64,000 bases of DNA, taken from the NCBI GenBank assembly GCA_032622095.1, contig CP136061.1, positions 253,097,582-253,161,581 on the forward strand, read 5' to 3'. The notes under the pieces were generated by a model. It worked only from the letters and a program-made list of their open reading frames with translations, had not been told where the DNA came from and did not search any database. Of this stretch, positions 22,292-34,100 are shown in pieces. Every line of letters begins with the position of its first letter. Position 1 is the first letter of the stretch. The position numbers were made by a program, and so were the translations under genes. The DNA comes from Siphonodentalium dalli (lineage: Eukaryota > Mollusca > Scaphopoda > Gadilida > Siphonodentaliidae).

Positions 22292-23627
22292 TAAGTGAAA
22301 CAGCACAAGCACTTTAAACAAAACATAGGGGCACGTTGTCTGCCGGTCCAAAGCCCGGATAAAAGCTGATGGAAGTTTAAATTCGTGTCAAACCGAGAAG
22401 ACACTACAAACCGAGAACAAGCTTAATTAATTAAGCCGATACGCTGTGTGTTAAACGAGATCGTCGCTCGATGGCGCTTACAATTTGTTAACAATATGTC
22501 GGTTAAATGCATAAAAGTAAACATTTTAATGAAAATATTGATGTCTACTGTAAATATTTCAAATAAAACACTATATTTAATGTATATAAGGCATTTTAAA
22601 CCTTGTTCTCGGTTGTTCTCGGTTGTTCTCGGTAAATAGGGTGACCCAATAAAAGCACTATAAACACAAAATACCGGGCATATGTCAACTGTTTCCTATA
22701 AATAACATACTCAGCTACAACTCTGAGGGTGAAGGGACTTGCACACTGCAGTCCGACCACCCTACTAGTACCCGGCCTTCGGCCGGAAACGACTCAACAA
22801 CTCTGCAGCGATAAAATCGTTCCGGAGGCCAAATTAACGGAGTTTAAAAACTTTTTCACCGTTAGCAATGAGTGACTCGTCGCCATCCATATCGCCATTT
22901 TGTTTCTAAGCATCGTGGGAAGGGAACCTGTGTTCTGAAAAAAAAGTGCATGTGTTCCGAGATACTATATTCTTTGCAGAACACCAGTCTTTCCAATTAC
23001 CGATTGAATAAGTACCGGTATACGAAAACATTGAAAACATGGATCATGGCGACTAGAATGGTGAAAAATGTTTTAAACTCCGTTAATTTGGCATCTGGAA
23101 CGATTTTATCGCTGCAGAGTTGTAGCTGAGTATGTTATTTATAGGAAACAGACGACATATGCCCGGTATTTTGTGTTTAGCCGAGTGCTTTTATTTGAGA
23201 TATGTTTGTCTGGGCACATGGAAACGGCTTTTTGAGCCTGCATAACTTTTGATCCATATAGTAGCATACAACGATTTATAAACTCGATTAAAACCTTATT
23301 TTTGGTACTTTATGTCCACTAACTGTGATCGGGTATTATGTTTTGGTAAAATAATCATTTTTTATTTCAAGAGTTTGACAAGTCTTTTCCTGAAAAAAGC
23401 ATTCAGATCTGCCAAGATCGGAAGTCATAAGCGAAAGTTGGTTTTAAATTATATACATACAAATATAGAGTCCATAAAACAAATCATACCAGTAACAGTC
23501 TGTACATTAGCGTGAGTTGGCATTAATAATGCCGCATAGTGATGACCGAATCGATGTGACCTTTCGGAACACTTACTATTAAATTCATTCAAATAAAATT
23601 TACTGTAAAATGACAGCTTATATTACG

Positions 23628-24697
23628 TAGGGCCCGCAGTTCGATTCGAATTAGCAATTCGGAATCCTTCATCTGATTCGGCTGTCCTGATTCGAATTGT
23701 ATCGAATCATTGGCACCAGTTGCATTCTCAACGTACACCTTTGCTTTTTCGCAAAGATAGATTATTATACCAATGAAAGATCACACACACAAACACTGTT
23801 TGACTGAGCTATACTATATGTGGTTGCTAAATACTGTCGCCAATGGGGTCATTGTCACAATGCTTCGGTCATATTCGTATCCAGCTTTTTAAATCGATCA
23901 CAAATGTAGCCAGCTTTTCACCGGCGATCACATTCGTAGCCAGCTTTTTTAATTCCATGCTTGATATGGCACGAAATATGACGTTATCACGTTCGTGACT
24001 AAATTGTTGATGTCATGCTCCAAAACTGAATTCGTTTATCAACTTATATTGGAATATAATTCGAGCATTCTAACGACATTGATCGGAAACCTCAGGTTAT
24101 AAGATGTACTGTACTAATATCAAATTAAAAGTCAAGTTGTTTTTCATCCACCAACTCAGAAAAATGAGATTAACCTAATCTTGTTCATTGAGGCTCGCAT
24201 GAATATGAAAAGCTGGCTACAAATGTGATCACCATAGAAAAGCTGGCTACATTTGTGATCGATTTAAAAAACTGGCTACAAATGTGATCGATGCCTTGTG
24301 ACAATGACCCCATCAGCCTTACTGTCAGACTTCATTATTGCTTAAGATACTGTTTCATTATTTTCTAGCAGAGTGAGATGGACACAACAAATGTGCACTT
24401 AATTGGTTAAATGCGAATTTGATCCATTTATGGTTAATATTTACATTATTTTCCGACGAAATGCGAATTTGTTCCATTTATGGATAATATTTACATATAT
24501 ACCAACAATCACTTAACATCGTTACCAAGTGAGCAAATTGATACAGGTACATGTCTGACCACTCAGTCCAGTAATATCTATATCTTCACTCTTAAATTGA
24601 TACCACTGATGAAATGAATCGATTTGGGATTCGATTCGATTTGGAATCACTTGGCTGATTCGATTCGAGATGAAAATGCCCCATTCGCAGAGCCCTA
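23628..24697. mobile_element. Element with TAGGGC(C/T)C termini
   Basis: TAGGGCCCGCAG (left) pairs with GCAGAGCCCTA (right), followed inward by inverted GATTCGAATT/AATTCGATTCGA-rich stretches. A second inverted-repeat element (23843-24312) sits inside. The flanks do not show a clean duplication. Confidence 0.6.
23843..24312. mobile_element. Nested inverted-repeat element with six AGCTGGCTAC motifs
   Basis: ATGGGGTCATTGTCACAA at the left pairs with TTGTGACAATGACCCCAT at the right. Each arm has three copies of a unit close to CGATCACAAATGTAGCCAGC followed by TTTT, spaced about 30-40 bp. Confidence 0.8.
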
Positions 24698-24916
24698 CTG
24701 TACATCCCTGCAAATCAATAATAGACCATTCCGATGTGCCCTTTTTTAACTGACTGGGAGAATCCCTTTAGTATAGAAAGGGTTAAAATTAAAACCGTTA
24801 AAATATGATATGTAAAGAATCCTGAACCACAAATATTCTTTACTTTGGACTTATGATATAATTATTGCCAATATATTTTACAGTATTGAGAAGCATTTTA
24901 TCAGCATCCATGTCAT

Positions 24917-25060
24917 GAACCATGGAAGAGTCAACGTCGTGATCAATACTCAGTTCCGGTGAACCATAGAGCCTGAGTCAACATCGTGACCAATACTCAA
25001 CTTCCGGTGAACCACATTGGAGGAGTCAACGTGTGACCAGTTCTGGTGAACCATGGAGGA
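24917..25060 (+). repeat. Start-codon-spanning tandem repeat of mms22l exon 1 (4 copies)
   Basis: GAACC + (A)TGGAGGAGTCA-like units begin at 24917, 24961, 25009 and 25048. The last contains the used ATG (25053). The first has an intact ATG (24922) opening a six-codon upstream frame, MEESTS then stop, that mimics the real N-terminus MEESCS. Copies 2 and 3 have lost the ATG (ATAGAG, CATTGG). Confidence 0.85.
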
Positions 25061-25179
25061 GTCATGCTCTATGACTCCACCACTTTCTCCTATGGACTAT
25101 GATTTCATGGATGTTGACTTCTTCGAAGAGGAACAAGTTCAACCAGTATTGCATGATCTCTCACCATCCTTCAATAAAG
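25053..25179 (+). CDS. mms22l: mms22l exon 1
   Basis: Encodes MEESCSMTPPLSPMDYDFMD onward, acidic, 42 codons plus one base (phase 1). ATG in context ACCATGG, a good Kozak match, decides the start over the upstream six-codon frame at 24922. The donor AAAG/GTAAGT is the first of five tandem copies. Confidence 0.85.
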
Positions 25180-28100
25180 GTAAGTGTAGTGTAATTATAC
25201 TCCCGGGTACTCCCCGTAATAATGATCTCCCACCATCCATCAATAAATGTAAGTGTAGTGTAATTATACTCCCCGTAATGATGATCTCCCACCATCCATC
25301 AATAAATGTAAGTGTAGTGTAATTATACTCCCCGTAATGATGATCTCCCACCATCCATCAATAAATGTAAGTGTAGTGTAATTATACTCCCCGTAATGAT
25401 GATCTCCCACCATCCATCAATAAAGGTAAGTGTAGTGTAAATATACTCCCCGCAATGAGTTATGGGGGTGGTATATATCTGTATATTATATGAATCGGCT
25501 TGTCGGCCCACCTGTTTGGGCGTAGATGCAACTTTGTTCGAGCTTTTATTCTGAATATTTAAAAAAAAATCTTGGTACATATATTTAGTACCATGGGAAC
25601 CTGTGCATCTGCGATTATGAGGTCCGTCCAACTTATTTGTGGACTTATCCCCTTTTTTCAAGTTAATAAGTCTGTTATGGGATAATTCAGGTATCTAATA
25701 AAATGAAATTATTAGATAAAGCTTAGCAAAAAATGAAGTAGATATTCTATAATTTGGTTCATACCACCTTCTCGCTAATAAACTACAATATATACATTAT
25801 ATTTCTATGAATGTGCCAAATACGACTTTTAATTATAATGTGCCCCACTGCCCTGGTAATTTCTAAACCAAATAAAATCGAACACTGAAAAGCAGTTGAA
25901 GCACACAACTTGTTGAGATAAGTTTACATAACCATATGGTGTGTACTAATCGAAAGCCAATTTAATTATTTAAGCCATACCATTGCTTGTTTGAAGATAT
26001 AACTCAATTGAGCAAATTCTTTTGCCTTTTGAAAGCGAAATTAATACTTGGGGTACTTGGCTCTTCCATTTCGTTAAAGTGTTGTGAAACACTCCGGCAG
26101 TGTGATCAAATATAAATGGAGAATAATCTTGCTCAAAGTAGTTATTTTTACGAATATTAATCCAAATTGACAACACACACCATCATTCTGATATATTAAT
26201 TAAATGCAATGACGCTCGATGGCGAAATCATTTGTGTTTGTTTATCGTCGATAGTTGCGTCCAGAATCCAGATGTAAATATTAAAAAAAAATCGTAGTTC
26301 AGACAATATTTTCTATGAAGTGGTATTCTCGATATCTTTGAAATTTTTGGCGATGTTAGTAGAATGCTTTAGTCTCCAGGTTGGCATAGCGCCTGAGTAC
26401 TAACTGATCAGTTTCACGTACCGGAACAAGTCCATAATATGTCTTTAATACTTACAAATGCAATACTCTTGAGTGCCTAATAAACATACATGTACGATTA
26501 TTAAAATTGAGGTAAAATTCCCACCTGTATGATTGTTATTTGGCCCTGTATGTTTATTAAATTAACCAAAAGAAATAATTCACCAATCTTAAATTGTGTT
26601 ATTCATAAAGAAATGAACTCTGATTGTTGACAAACAGTTGTCAGCATGCTGCAGATTCCCAGACCTGGCTATCCATCGAAACTATTTCTGTCACATATGG
26701 CATCAGTAAACCAGTCAGATGGTGCGTTTTGTGGGGATGTATGGTACTAATATTTCCAATCTGTACGTTTATTCCGCCCTGTACTATTATTCAGTTACGC
26801 GACATTTTCCAACCTGTACTATTATTCCACCCTGTACTTTTATTAGGCACTCAAGAGTACCCAGCTAGCATTTTTACATGTGCTTGGTAAATAAATTGGC
26901 AGCGGCACCAGGCCTGAGAATATGGTGCCGGACATTTGCAGAGTGAGGTCCCCAGTGGGTGAATTTAGTGATGCTACCCCACACAGCGGGCTAGCATCAC
27001 TAAATTCACCCTCTGAGGACCTCATTCTGCTTAGGCCGAATCTGCTATTGGAGACCTAGACTCAAATTTAAGTTCCCATATGGTAAATATTGTGATGGGC
27101 ACCCATTGGGCACCTCGAGTATGTAATGTGTCGTCTGCTAATTTGGAGATATATAGAGAAACTTCAGGCCTGAGAATATGGTGCCGGACATTTGCAGAAT
27201 GAGGTTCCCAGTGGATGAATTTAGTGACGTTACCCTGCACAGCGGGCTAGCATAACAAATTCATTCTCTGGGGATCTCATTCCGCATAGCTTCATATTCC
27301 GCATAGCTTCATCTGCTATGCCTATGGGAGACCTAGACTCTGAATTTTGCTTGCCACCACAGTTGTTGGAAATTATTATCAAAATACAATGATAAATACA
27401 CACACACCATTACTTCAATAATACAGTCTAACGTACACTGCCATATAATTGCCTCAGATCTGTGGAGAAACACAGTGCAAGGCCATTAAAATTATTCCTT
27501 CCACAACACAGTTCCTGGGCATATACGCTATACTGAATACAAATATATAGACAAGTATGGAAAGCTGGCCAATTTACTGGATTCAGAGTCAACCGGACTC
27601 CCTCTACCACAACTAGTTTCAAGTCCTATTTCAGCATAAAAAATGTATCAGTTGTAAAAATGTTTCTTCCACTCAATCAACTATATATATGTCTTGAAAG
27701 CAACACTGCAAATCCGAAATGATTTGGCATTTCTTGCAACATTTATTAATGTGAATTTCCAACAACACAAAAATTGAAAATCTGACAAGTCGCTATCCGA
27801 GTCACAGGCTATAATTAGAAGCACGGATTAGTTATGATGTTACAATCTCGGATGGTGACTCGTCAATCTCACACAGGAGTTTTCCATACTTGTCTATATT
27901 CTTATTAAAGTAATGGTACGTGTACTTATCAGCGGATTTTGATAAAATCTTCCAACAACTGTGCTTGCCACAAGTCACTCGCGAAAACAAATATTTGTCT
28001 CTGTCCCTCGGTAGCGGGGTAATTTCGCCAGAGCTATACTTGTCCTTGACCTCAATAAATGGTATACTCGAAGGGCGTGCATCTATAATCTCAAATCGAC

Positions 28101-31100
28101 TCCATTCCACCTGCATGTGCAATTTGACTTGTATATCAAGATGTTCCACCCACTTTGGTGTTCTAGAAACCACCCGAAAAAGACCCGTTAATTTGTTGAA
28201 TATAACGTGACTGCAAATTCTGAGGTGAAGGTCGAGTATAGCTCTTGCGACATTACCCCTCCAGTGGCCTCCACCCTGTCACTCATGAGATAAATGTTGG
28301 TATCCACTCAAAATCTCTAGATATCCTCGATATATCTTCCATGTTTGTTTATTTTTTATATTTAACAGATGATGACATTCCTCTTCCTATTTGCTTCAAT
28401 TGTGATATCTCTCAACATGATAGCGCGATGTCACTCAACTCAAAAGGGGTCATCAGGTCTGGATATCTCGACAGGTAATATAAATTCATAAATGTCACTG
28501 AACTCAAAAGGGGCCATCAGGTCAAGATATCTCGACAGGTTATTTCAATTCATATACAGTTATGTCACAGAACTCAAAAGGGGCAATCATGTCCAGATAT
28601 CTCCACAAGTAATTTGAATTCATACATAAAGAGGTCCTTTGGTCTGGATATCTCTACAGGTAATAGTAGAGGCTCTTATGTACTCCCGTGTGCACTTTGT
28701 GAAGAAATATAGCGACTATGCCAATGACGTTGCTTGATATATCAGGCACCAGAAAACAAATGTTAGACACCATGGGGTCGCGACTGGGTGGATTTATGAC
28801 GTCATCAAGATGGCCGCCATACACAATTTCACAGTATGCACTGAGTCAGTTTGATCAATATCTACTTGTGAATTTATTATAGAAATTTGATTATCTCACC
28901 ACTGACATGAAACTAATACCCCATACTTCCATTTGACAGAAAAGTGGCCACCATAAACCAAGATGGCCGCCAAAATGGCGACTGAAATTTGGAAAATTGA
29001 TGATTTTTCACACTTTCCTCTTGAATCATTAACCGATGTTTGAAATTTGTAACGAATAAAGACCTAAATTTGAATAAATTCTAGTATCCAACCATTTCTA
29101 CAACATAATATGTCATATTTCGGATCTCATTCCTGCCAGCAATCTTTAAAATGTGAATTCAAATATGTGCTATGAAAGTTAACCAAAATTCAATTATGTG
29201 ATTCTAGCCAAGAGTTGAACAGAAAATAACTAAATTTGATGAAGATAATGTAAACATATTTTAAATATGTGAATTGCCATATAGTTACACTGAAAATAGT
29301 GCATTTTCATTTAAGATGTCGGCCAAGATGGCTGCCAAAATGGAGAAATCACCAAAATCTGTCCAATTGTTATTGATATCACTCATGTGTTGGGGAAAAG
29401 TAAATATGTGAATATGTGCTACTTTTTCGCGTAAATCCATGAACTTATGGAATAATTTGTAAATTTGGTGAACCATATAGGTGCTTATACCCAAGAATTC
29501 ACAGAATTATACCACGAAAATATTAAGTCAAATCATCTTCATGGCAGCCACACAAAATTGCAGAATGGGCACTGAGTGAGGAAGAAAATTTAACACAGAA
29601 AATAAACAATATTTCTACGGCAATGATAAAATTGCACCAAGCTTCCTTTTGAAAGAACAAGATTGATAAAAACAAACTAAGATGGCTGTCAAAATGGCGA
29701 CCGAAATATAGAAATGTGTTGAATTGTTACACATGCCCCTTACATCATTTTCGGTTATTCGTAAACTGTGGCGAGTAGGACTTGTCTTTGTTTTTATCAG
29801 TCATGACACCAAGTACTTTGGAAATCATATTATGCTGTAATTTGTGTCTAATTGTTGTCCATACTGCGAAAAATGCAAATTAAATAATGCGCTATATAAC
29901 TTCACAAATAAACTTGCTTCTCGAGGTTCTAGATTAACATAGAACAGAAATAGGCATAATAAAATAAACAAAAGTGTACACAGTTTTAAATATCGTTAGT
30001 GTCATTCAATTACACTCGACATTGATCTATTTGACCCAAGATGGTCGCCAGAATGGCCGCCAAAACTCAGTTATAAAATGTGACCAATGTTTATATTCTC
30101 AAACGGCATTTAGGAAAGGAGTTGGATATATTCGCCCAATCTAAATTAGATACTATCATGTTAAGGTATATTGTGACTATGTTTGACCAAACATAGTTTG
30201 TTTATAATCGAGAATATATCAGAATGGACTCTTAGAAACCTAATATGAAATTGCCCAATATAATTTAAACGATCCTGCACGTTTCCTGGGAAGGAAGTCA
30301 AACCGGATATGTGCTGACTGAATCATTATAAGAGCAATAACGAGTACTCGAACGCAAAATAATCGCTGCAGTTATAATAAAGACAGAAATCCAACTTTAT
30401 GGCTATAGTATTTCGTTTGGGGCAGATCTGCTTTATTCGTTGCCTATTCTTGATGAATTGTTGACCACGTTGATTTCTCCCGGCTACAAAAATTTAGAAG
30501 ATTCAGGGAAAATATCACACCTTGACTTCATCGAAGTCGAAGTTGCATTGCTATCATACTGCCGCCGGGAAATATAATTGCTCAACTTAGAAATACACAG
30601 GCATTACATGTTAGTGCAAACAGTATTTCGTATCTAATTATGAAACAGTTGTGTCTAATAATATACAATAAGGGGAGATTGCATGGTTCATTTTCTTGTT
30701 TTTGGCATATCTGTGTTTCATCACCCGAAATTCGTTTGAATAGTTGAGACATTGTCACACTTCTCAAGACGTGAGTCAGCACATGTACCACTCTTGTTAC
30801 TTCGTCCAATAAATGGTCACATTGATGGTAGTCTATCTACAACCAACTCACCCCGGCAACTACAGTTGAATTACAAACTCATCTCGCAAGCTAACAGAGC
30901 TCACCACAAAACTTTCCGACTGCATATCAGAGAATCCATATAGAATGTTTGCTTCGGTTGTGGAATGGAGACTCCATGATACAGATTTAATAAATAAATT
31001 TCAATACGACCACTGACCTCATAGCAGATACATTGCATATTCACTTTGATGTAGACTAACAGAGCTGTGCATATAACCGTGTTAATGCTTGTCAGTTTAT

Positions 31101-34100
31101 TTTAGAATATGTCAAAACATCAGTATCGGGCAAAATGAGCCTAAGGTTTGTCATTCTCCATGTCGAGTCCAGCAAGTGAAAATAACGGTTCCTCAACTTC
31201 TTCCTGGTTGTCAACGAAAATATATTGTGAAATTAAAATGCCTATGCCTAGTGCCTGGATATTTAGCGATGAAATACCTCATCGAAACACCAGAAGCTCG
31301 TCTTTGGTCCATGCCATATGGTGGTGCATCGAAGTAATGAATACAGTGACGGGTCATCAAGATCATTTAATGGAACGTTATTCAGATTTCTTGCAAAACG
31401 TCCACATGGGGACATTCATTAGCATTATACATCAACTGTTAATTCACAGAAAGTAAAGATCTCGAACGAAATCCTTTAATTGTCCATCGAACAAATGTAG
31501 TTTATAGAATTTGCTGGCAAACTATACAACCATAATAGTCGGATCCACAAGTAGGCCAATAACAAGCTTGGAATATATATACTGCGCAAAAGTTGGAAGT
31601 AATAGATGACAATGTTATGCTTGAATTGAGAGAAGATTGTGGATTGTTAGCTATTTGAAGAGTCCATAACTGAAATTTACTTCAACTATTGCGCACGAAG
31701 GTATACGATTACAACGTTTAACGACCTGAGTTTTCTGCAGACCTGATTTCATTGTAGTGGGATATCAAATGTTCCTGTATAAAACATCTGGAAAGAATAC
31801 TACAAACTTTCCACCCAATAATAATACATGTACCTCAACATGTCGGTGAGTTTAATTGCCTCTACAGCCAAGTCGAACTGTGCATTAGTGCGACAAATTA
31901 TTATCAATTTTATCTGGAACATTGCCGATAGCCGATGAAATTACAGAAATGCAGGCATTTAAAGAAAATTTGGTGTGAATATGTTTCTTGTATGACATTT
32001 TGATGAGAACGCATAACGCAAGCATGAAAGAACTTCGATAACACATGTGACAAATATGACATGGGTGTATCTAATATAAACTTGATGAGTGCATAAGTTC
32101 ATAACAGGAAGGTGTGGATCATACACGGAACGAACTTGCAGTATATGCGATGTCCAGAAAGCTATCTTTGTGGAACTCAAATACACATGTATAACAATTG
32201 AACTCATTATATGAGGCTATCTTCCTATCCTAGCTCGATCAAAATCAGCCACGCTTTCGCAAATCTTGGGTGTGGAGTAAGTGAGTTGACCTATGAGCTG
32301 ACCAGAGCTCCACAGCAGTTTCTGTTTTGGTACAAACCTGAACATAATTTATATCTAGTCGCTATATATCGCATGTAATAAGCAGAGGTCTGGTAGAAAT
32401 CCGCCAATGCGATTCTTTTTCGCAGAAGACACATAGAGCTCACATCTGAACGCTCTCGTTTGGTAGTCTGCTACAAAGCAATTGCTGTCATATAATCCCC
32501 TGATGCACACACAATTTGAACTAGATGTTATTCAAGGACGGGCAATTGTAAATTTTCTCAGTTTCACAAAAGTATACCCTGTGTTTTCGTACATGTATAT
32601 TAATAGGAACGAATCACACAAATATTAGCTCCTATTCTTATATTTGTACTAAGTATACACTAATTATTAAGCTTGTTAACATGGAAGATGTCTGTAATGT
32701 CAACGCATTATATGCCGCTACTGTTTTTGGGTACTGCATTGTGTGATGTCCATTCAATTAATTTCCGTGAGCAGCTGAATTTCGGTAGAATTGACTTAGT
32801 ATGATGGCATTACATGAGCAATAATGGAGTCAAGTGAAAAATTCTTAGCCAAACCCCATAAGGGGGCGATATCAAGGGGAAGTAATTAAAGTATTGCTCA
32901 ATACCGACAGCCTTATTGTTGAGGTAGGGATTTTTCTCCAGTCGAGTCACCCAATCAGGACATTTCTGATGTACATGTAATGATGGATGTAATCAGCATA
33001 TATTCAGATTTTGATATTTTCAAATAGGTCAACATCAGATGAATTTATCTACTTTTCATGGTTTCTGTTTCCATTCTCATGAAATCTCGAATATAAGCAG
33101 CTACTATTCGCAAATATTCATATTGTATCAGATTGTATCAGCATTCCTGGCACTTTTGTCAACAGGGGAACAAATGTGTTTACCAGTAGTCATTGAAACC
33201 CACATTAGGAGCGTTATCAATGAAAATAGCAAATTTGGATGATTTCTCCATTTTGGTAACCATCTGAGTCACCATCCTGAATTTAGATTCATATGGATAA
33301 TAATATGTTAATCTAACATATCATGGTTGTCGAATGATTAGATAGTATAATTCATTCAAAATAAGGTTGCTAGTAGCCACCGATTTCAAACCGCTGTGAA
33401 TAATTTAAGAGGCGAGTGTGAAAAATCATCAATTATTAGAATTTCGGTCGCCGTTTTGGGAGCCATCTCGGATTTTGAGGTCCACATTGCACCGTCAAGA
33501 GGAAGTGTGATCCAATGGTATTATTGGTCGCGAAACATAATCATTTCACTATCTAAATTTTCCTCCCAGACTCAATGCCAACTCTAAAATTGTTCATGGT
33601 TGCCATTTTGATGATTTCATCTCATTTTCGAAGTTTTATTCTCTCGAATTCTTGAGTATAAACAGCCATTGTTCACAAACTATTCATATTGTATCATGTC
33701 TCCATGTTATTACGCCAACATGGAGCAAATATATTCACCTATATTCACTAAATCGCACATTAGGAGTGATATCAAAGAGAATTGACACATTTTAGTGATT
33801 TATCAAATTTGGCAACCATTTTGGTCGCCATCTTGAATACAGATGCACTTTTTTGGTTGTAACTATATGGAAATATATATGTTTAAACCTGTTGCAAATG
33901 TGTGTCATCAAATTCAGCTATTTTCTGGCTAACACTTGGCTTGAATTACAAAATCGATATTTGGTAAAATTTCATGGCATATTTATGAATTCACATTTTG
34001 ACGACATTTTTTATGAATAAGACCCAAAGTATGAAATATTATCATGTTCAAATGGTTCGGTATTCAAATGTATTTAAAATTAAGTTGATATTAGCCACCG

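Larger units (their letters stand above)
19647..22647 (+). mobile_element. Mutator-like (MULE) transposon with 9-bp target duplication
   Basis: The host nonamer AATAAAAGC occurs immediately outside both ends (19638-19646 and 22648-22656). Terminal repeats are GGACCTCCTATTTACCGAG on the left and, inverted, GGGTCACCCTATTTACCGAG on the right, followed inward by four (left) or three (right) copies of the decamer CCGAGAACAA. A 9-bp duplication fits MULEs, and the fragments at 21419-22291 are of MULE transposase type. A hAT-like element (20003-21347) is inserted inside. Confidence 0.8.
19540..23330. mobile_element. Foldback element, outermost layer of a three-level nest
   Basis: The left arm (about 19580-19646, GTTATGCAGGCTTAAAAACC...CAAACATATCTC) pairs with 23190-23265. 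After removing the MULE insertion at 19647-22647, the left arm continues at 22657 with ACTATAAACACAAAATACCG, TTTCCTATAAATAACATACT and CTGCAGCGATAAAATCGTTC, which pair with 23100-23185. Outer limits are approximate because the arms diverge. Confidence 0.65.
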
